Shown piece after piece: positions 63,692 to 64,000 of a stretch of DNA of 64,000 nucleotides. How positions within the stretch are numbered: position 1 is the first letter of the stretch; the number at the start of each line of letters is the position of its first letter. This stretch comes from Paucihalobacter ruber (GTDB taxonomy: Bacteria > Bacteroidota > Bacteroidia > Flavobacteriales > Flavobacteriaceae). The stretch spans positions 62,001 through 126,000 of the forward strand of contig NZ_VHIQ01000007.1 of NCBI RefSeq assembly GCF_006494535.1. Reading direction: 5' to 3'. The translations under genes were made by a program, and so were the position numbers. The notes under the pieces are model-generated. The model did not search any database, was not told where the DNA came from, and saw nothing but the letters and a program-made list of their open reading frames with translations.

Positions 63692-64000
63692 TTAAGAGGA
63701 AATATGCTTCTTGTAATATTGGTAAAGTGATTGCGGTGAAGCTCCCAAACGTTTTTTAAGGTGTACCATCCAATAATGGTATTGTAATTTCCAAACCCCG
63801 TGTGTTTGATAATGTCGGGCCGAAGTTATTAGTGGTTGTTGAATTACTTTCAACTTACCAACTTTATATAGTTTAGAAATAAACACATTGTCTTCGTAAA
63901 TATTGTAATTCTCGTCATAGCCCCCAACTTGGTTAAATAGGGTTTTCGTTACAAATAAACTTTGGTCGCCACCGCGACATACGCGCCAATTAAACTGTGT
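63692..64000 (-). CDS. GT2 glycosyltransferase, TIGR04283-like, C-terminal part
   Basis: The frame is open from the window edge to a stop at 63692-63694, giving 103 residues. RGGDQSLFVTKTLFNQVGGYDE and IYEDNVFISKL match the TIGR04283 GT2 group (often RFGDQALFV). The N-terminal catalytic part is beyond the window. The end of the preceding Omp85-like gene is 36 nt away and convergent. Confidence 0.78.
   Translation of the reverse strand, partial: TQFNWRVCRGGDQSLFVTKTLFNQVGGYDENYNIYEDNVFISKLYKVGKLKVIQQPLITSARHYQTHGVWKLQYHYWMVHLKKRLGASPQSLYQYYKKHISS

Overview
The window looks like a chromosomal piece of a marine-type Flavobacteriaceae bacterium (Bacteroidota). The evidence is AT-rich DNA, SusC/SusD pairs, many lipoproteins, a type IX secretion (T9SS) C-terminal sorting domain, upstream boxes of the Bacteroidota form TAnnTTTG, a mevalonate route to isoprenoids, and typical neighbours such as HI0933-type flavoproteins, DUF2490 and CarboxypepD_reg-like proteins. 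The genus cannot be fixed from the sequence alone.

Region 1 (1-26217) is an alpha-glucan (starch/glycogen/maltodextrin) utilisation locus. On the minus strand lie susC, susD, susE-like and a large secreted GH13 amylase cut by the window edge. A LacI-type regulator is divergent, with a perfect 14-bp palindromic operator in the shared intergenic region. After a repeat-rich 659-bp gap comes a tight plus-strand operon: MFS sugar transporter, beta-phosphoglucomutase, GH65 maltose phosphorylase, GH13 (SusA-like), an esterase, GH31, GH13, GH13, GH97 (SusB-like) and a small secreted protein. The logic is surface binding and cutting, import by SusCD, periplasmic trimming by GH13/GH31/GH97, MFS uptake of maltose, phosphorolysis to glucose plus beta-glucose-1-phosphate, and conversion to glucose-6-phosphate.

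Region 2 (26260-37571) holds msrB-msrA-selO, overlapping and probably one redox-repair operon, then a convergent 2862-residue T9SS-secreted protein with a beta-propeller, three malectin-like modules, Kelch repeats and a sorting domain. Two of its malectin modules are nearly identical DNA copies 825 bp apart.

Region 3 (37891-49600) has an HI0933-family flavoprotein, a small RHH/ParE-like toxin-antitoxin pair, a mevalonate/prenyl cluster (mvaD, mevalonate-kinase-like GHMP kinase, UbiA-type prenyltransferase), a four-gene envelope cluster of unknown role (OMP barrel, 657-aa secreted protein, DUF2490 barrel, MORN membrane protein), a pseudouridine synthase lacking the usual catalytic Asp, and a transglutaminase/CarboxypepD pair.

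Region 4 (50149-64000) has a polyamine operon (arginine decarboxylase, agmatinase, deoxyhypusine-synthase-like enzyme, small acidic protein), a glycosyltransferase operon, a polyferredoxin and a FAD oxidoreductase separated by a RAYT-type transposase bracketed by 33-nt palindromes (a third full copy lies at 17539), a GH113-like lipoprotein, a short Omp85-like protein and a partial glycosyltransferase. No rRNA, tRNA, CRISPR array or prophage was seen.
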